In this document: positions 61,401-64,000 of the stretch, piece by piece | Position numbering within the stretch: the first letter of the stretch is position 1 | Layout: the number at the start of each line of letters is the position of its first letter | Assembly: GCA_027886175.1 (NCBI GenBank) | Contig: JAJNNQ010000001.1 | Coordinates: 10,891,501 to 10,955,500 of the forward strand | Origin: Phylloscopus collybita | Taxonomy: Eukaryota; Chordata; Aves; Passeriformes; Phylloscopidae | DNA: 64,000 bases | Direction of reading: 5' to 3' | Notes under the pieces: generated by a model | The model's database searches: none | Told to the model about the DNA's origin: nothing | Seen by the model: the letters and a program-made list of their open reading frames with translations, nothing else | Translations under genes and position numbers: made by a program

Positions 61401-64000
61401 CTCTTGCTGGGCAGGTTTTTACTGAATCACCTTCTCTAACTGTGCTCTTGCAGCGTTCTCTCCTCAAGCATTTCAGTGCCGTTCCTCGTGTTGTTGCCTT
61501 TAACATTCATATTCATAGTTTTTCAGTGTTGGCAGGTGTGTATTTCACATTAACATGAGGGGTTTTTTGGATGTTAGACTGCTATTTGCTTATGGTAATT
61601 TCCAGTCATCATAAGGTGACTGTTGAGAGAGATGAGCAGAGAGGAAAAAAATTGTCAGGCATTTACAGTAAATACTCTCTGCTTTTGGAAATGCTGTCAG
61701 AAGTTTAATTGTTAGGTTCAAGTAAGTTTGTCATGTGCCAGACAGAATCAGTCTGCTGTAATGAACGGGTTACGCACTTCACCAGCAAAAAGGGAGAGTG
61801 AGAAACCAAGGGATGCTCAGGATTTCCTGTCACCTTGCACTGCAGAAGGAACAGGGTAGGCTTTTTAACCTAGCCTGTAATTAGGTTTTGCATGGAAGCA
61901 TATATTACTGTGCTCGCTTTGCCAAAGCTCTTCAGTATGATGGATGAGATTTAAAGGTTGATCTGACTAAATTGCAATGAGAATACTAACGACAAAGATA
62001 TTCCTGTTGTGAACTATTCCTACCAGACATCATAGCTGTGACAGAAATGGTGTAAAGTAATGGACAATAAAAGTCACTTGGAAATAATACTCTCCTAGGA
62101 TTGGGCTGCCTTCCCCAGAGCACATACCCTGAACCACAGCGATAATGTAATCATAAGCCCAGATCATCATTTAAATATATAGGTAATCTCATAGAGTGTC
62201 CTGGCAGATTTATTTTATGAGCAAGGAAGAGGAAGAACATTATTGGGCAGTAGAGAGGAAGAAAGTGGTGCTGATGTGGTTGTGTTTATTCTGTAAAACA
62301 GTTTGCATTGCTGCAGCCTTTGGGGAGCCTGCAGTGAGTAGCACAGTGGCTCCCAGGGCCGTGCATCCCTGTGCATACTGCAGCTGGCTGGGGCCTGCTG
62401 GGTGTGCACTGCTGCATTTCAGCCCCTGACAACCCCCTGTGTGTGCTAAAAGATGGACTTTTGTGCTGTAGGTTAAGCCATGTGCTTGACTGGTTTTAAT
62501 CAACTTGTGGATTCCTGGAACTGTGTATGACTTCCCATTTTGGTTGGTTTGTTTTTTACCCAAGGTACCCAAACAGAGCTGCTTGGCTCCCCCCACAAGT
62601 CCCTGTGTAGGAGGATAAGAGAGGTGTACAGTAACTGAGGGGGAAAGCAGATCTGTGTGTCACACATCTGTGCTTTAGCACTCAGTTCTGTCTGTGTGGA
62701 TGTGTGTATCTGTAACTGTGTGTGTGCTGGGCAGCAGCCGGGCTGAGCGCTGGGCATGCAGAGCAGCTGGCGTGTCTTGCAGGAAGGTGAAAAGTGCTGG
62801 TACAGAAAATGGTTGTAACACTGAGCACAAGCTGCTGCTTTGCTGCCTGCTCAAGAGGTGCACAGGCCTGTCATGTTGATTATACATCTGGGAGCAAATA
62901 ATTTGGCCTGCAGTTGAGTTGGAGGCATCCCGAGACACATGGTGATACCCGATCAGACTGGTCACAGCTGCTGCACCGAGCAGCACCCGGGGCACCGGGG
63001 CGGCGGGGACTGAATGCCAGGATGCTGATGAGGTTCTGCTCCTTAATGAGTGTCTCGTAACTAATGATCCTGGCCTTTGCTACCAAGAGCCCTGGGCTGT
63101 TCTGCCCTGAGAATCCCACCTGTCAGGTACCTGCAAGGTATCAGGGGTTTGATGGGATTTTGTGTTTTGCTCTCTACTGATTAGGTTCGAGAGATGAGGT
63201 GTAAGGACGCTCAGGTACCCAGAGAGGAATTGCAGCTGGGGATGTGGCATGGGAGCTGATTGCACAAGAGGGTTTCTGTTTTCCCTGTATTTGGAAAAAC
63301 TCCAGGTTACCTGTGAGTGCCACTGCATGGAGTAATAACTGTACAGCTGAAAGGTGACAGTAGTGTGGGAGAAGGAGCTGTTCATCCCACGTGGGTTGTG
63401 GTCATTTTCCCCATGATGGTAATGATGATCCTGTTCTTTTATTTACTTTCTGGAAAGGTACATGATGCTTCATGCAATTTAAAGATGTTTTGATTTACAG
63501 TCATAGTCAAGACTCAGTGTGAAAATGTGTGATGATGCTGCAGAACTTTGTAGGAAATTTTGAAGCAGGAATCAAAGGAGAAGTGCAGTGCTAAGACAGT
63601 GTCAAGTAAAAATGGGCCGGTGTTAAGAGTGTACCTTGTACCTTTTCTGATGTGCAGTGCCTGTTGTTGTTGGCTGCTATTTGAAGATCCTCTGTGAAGC
63701 CCCTTCCTGGGGATTCCCCTTCCCTCTCCCTGTGCAGTGCCAAAGCCCTGAATAGCCCAGCTGACAGCCTGGGGCAGGACACGCTGTCCCGAGGTGTCAG
63801 CGGGCTGGCTGCTGTCATGTGAGCTCTGCTGGCTCTCTTTTCAAAGCTGCTGGTTTGCTCTTACTCCTTCCTCTGCTTCCAGCACTTCAAACAAGCAGTG
63901 CCTGAGTGCAGGTCCTGCCCCTGCTCGTGGCAGGTGGGCCCTCCTGGGCTGTGAGCTGCTGCCCCTGGTGCTCCCTCACAGCCAGGGGCTGCTCCTTGAG

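Larger units (their letters stand above)
51087..64000 (+). other. Inferred downstream intron(s) of the same gene
   Basis: No confident further exon. Candidate acceptor/donor pairs on the plus strand include 51,485-51,510, 52,296-52,342, 58,482-58,542 and 63,883-63,911, plus a strong acceptor at 56,404. Only some keep the frame of the candidate start exon. The remainder is mixed sequence with an A15 run (54,532-54,546), a C-run near 56,966-56,975 and a GGAT microsatellite. Chance frames reach 133 codons (55,973-56,374). No minus-strand gene is supported. Confidence 0.45.

Noticed and set aside
1..64000. CRISPR arrays, insertion sequences, operons, tRNA or rRNA genes
   Set aside because: None seen. 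The CpG depletion, long non-coding spans and splice-type signals indicate a vertebrate genome, and no regularly spaced repeats or cloverleaf-type sequences were recognised.

Overview
The window looks like a stretch of vertebrate nuclear genome, most likely from a bird. The evidence is compositional. There is one very GC- and CpG-dense island in otherwise CpG-depleted DNA. Intergenic and intronic sequence is long, and only short microsatellites break it up. I could not recognise any SINE, LINE, DNA transposon or retroviral remnant by eye, and such low repeat density is typical of birds. Nothing resembles a bacterial or phage gene layout. No species can be named from the sequence.

Layout. From 1 to about 49,300 I find no exon I can defend. 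This stretch holds scattered microsatellites and homopolymer runs. It also holds three small CpG-enriched patches (about 20,070-20,510, 35,935-36,275 and 39,240-39,475). Several AT-rich blocks dense in homeodomain-, MEF2-, POU- and MAF-like motifs read like candidate distal regulatory elements (about 14,041-14,280, 17,037-17,290, 28,690-28,930, 35,150-35,480, 39,780-39,990, 42,740-42,875 and 45,950-46,560). Calling any of these conserved is inference and needs an alignment.

The one clear gene signal is the CpG island at about 49,340-50,490. It has the hallmarks of a TATA-less housekeeping or developmental promoter: GC boxes, two NRF1-like sites in opposite orientation, a CTCF-like core and a G-quadruplex-prone tract. 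On the plus strand it contains a splice donor at 49,823 (CAG|GTGAGC). A strong acceptor lies at 50,894 (long pyrimidine tract ending in TGTAG). It opens a candidate second exon, 50,895-51,086. The first ATG after the inferred cap site lies in this exon at 51,013, with an ideal Kozak context and an in-frame upstream stop. The exon ends at a GTGAGT donor. The best model is therefore a plus-strand gene with a non-coding exon 1, an intron 1 of about 1.07 kb, and a second exon encoding the first 24 codons plus two bases. The 12.9 kb to the right edge would be later intron. I do not recognise the encoded N-terminus, so no symbol is given.

Downstream (51,087-64,000) there are several acceptor/donor pairs that could be further small exons, but none is convincing alone. 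The many open reading frames of 60-390 codons elsewhere are best explained as chance frames in GC-rich non-coding DNA. How the parts might work together (upstream elements acting on the 49.7 kb promoter, the CTCF-like site anchoring contacts) is inference.
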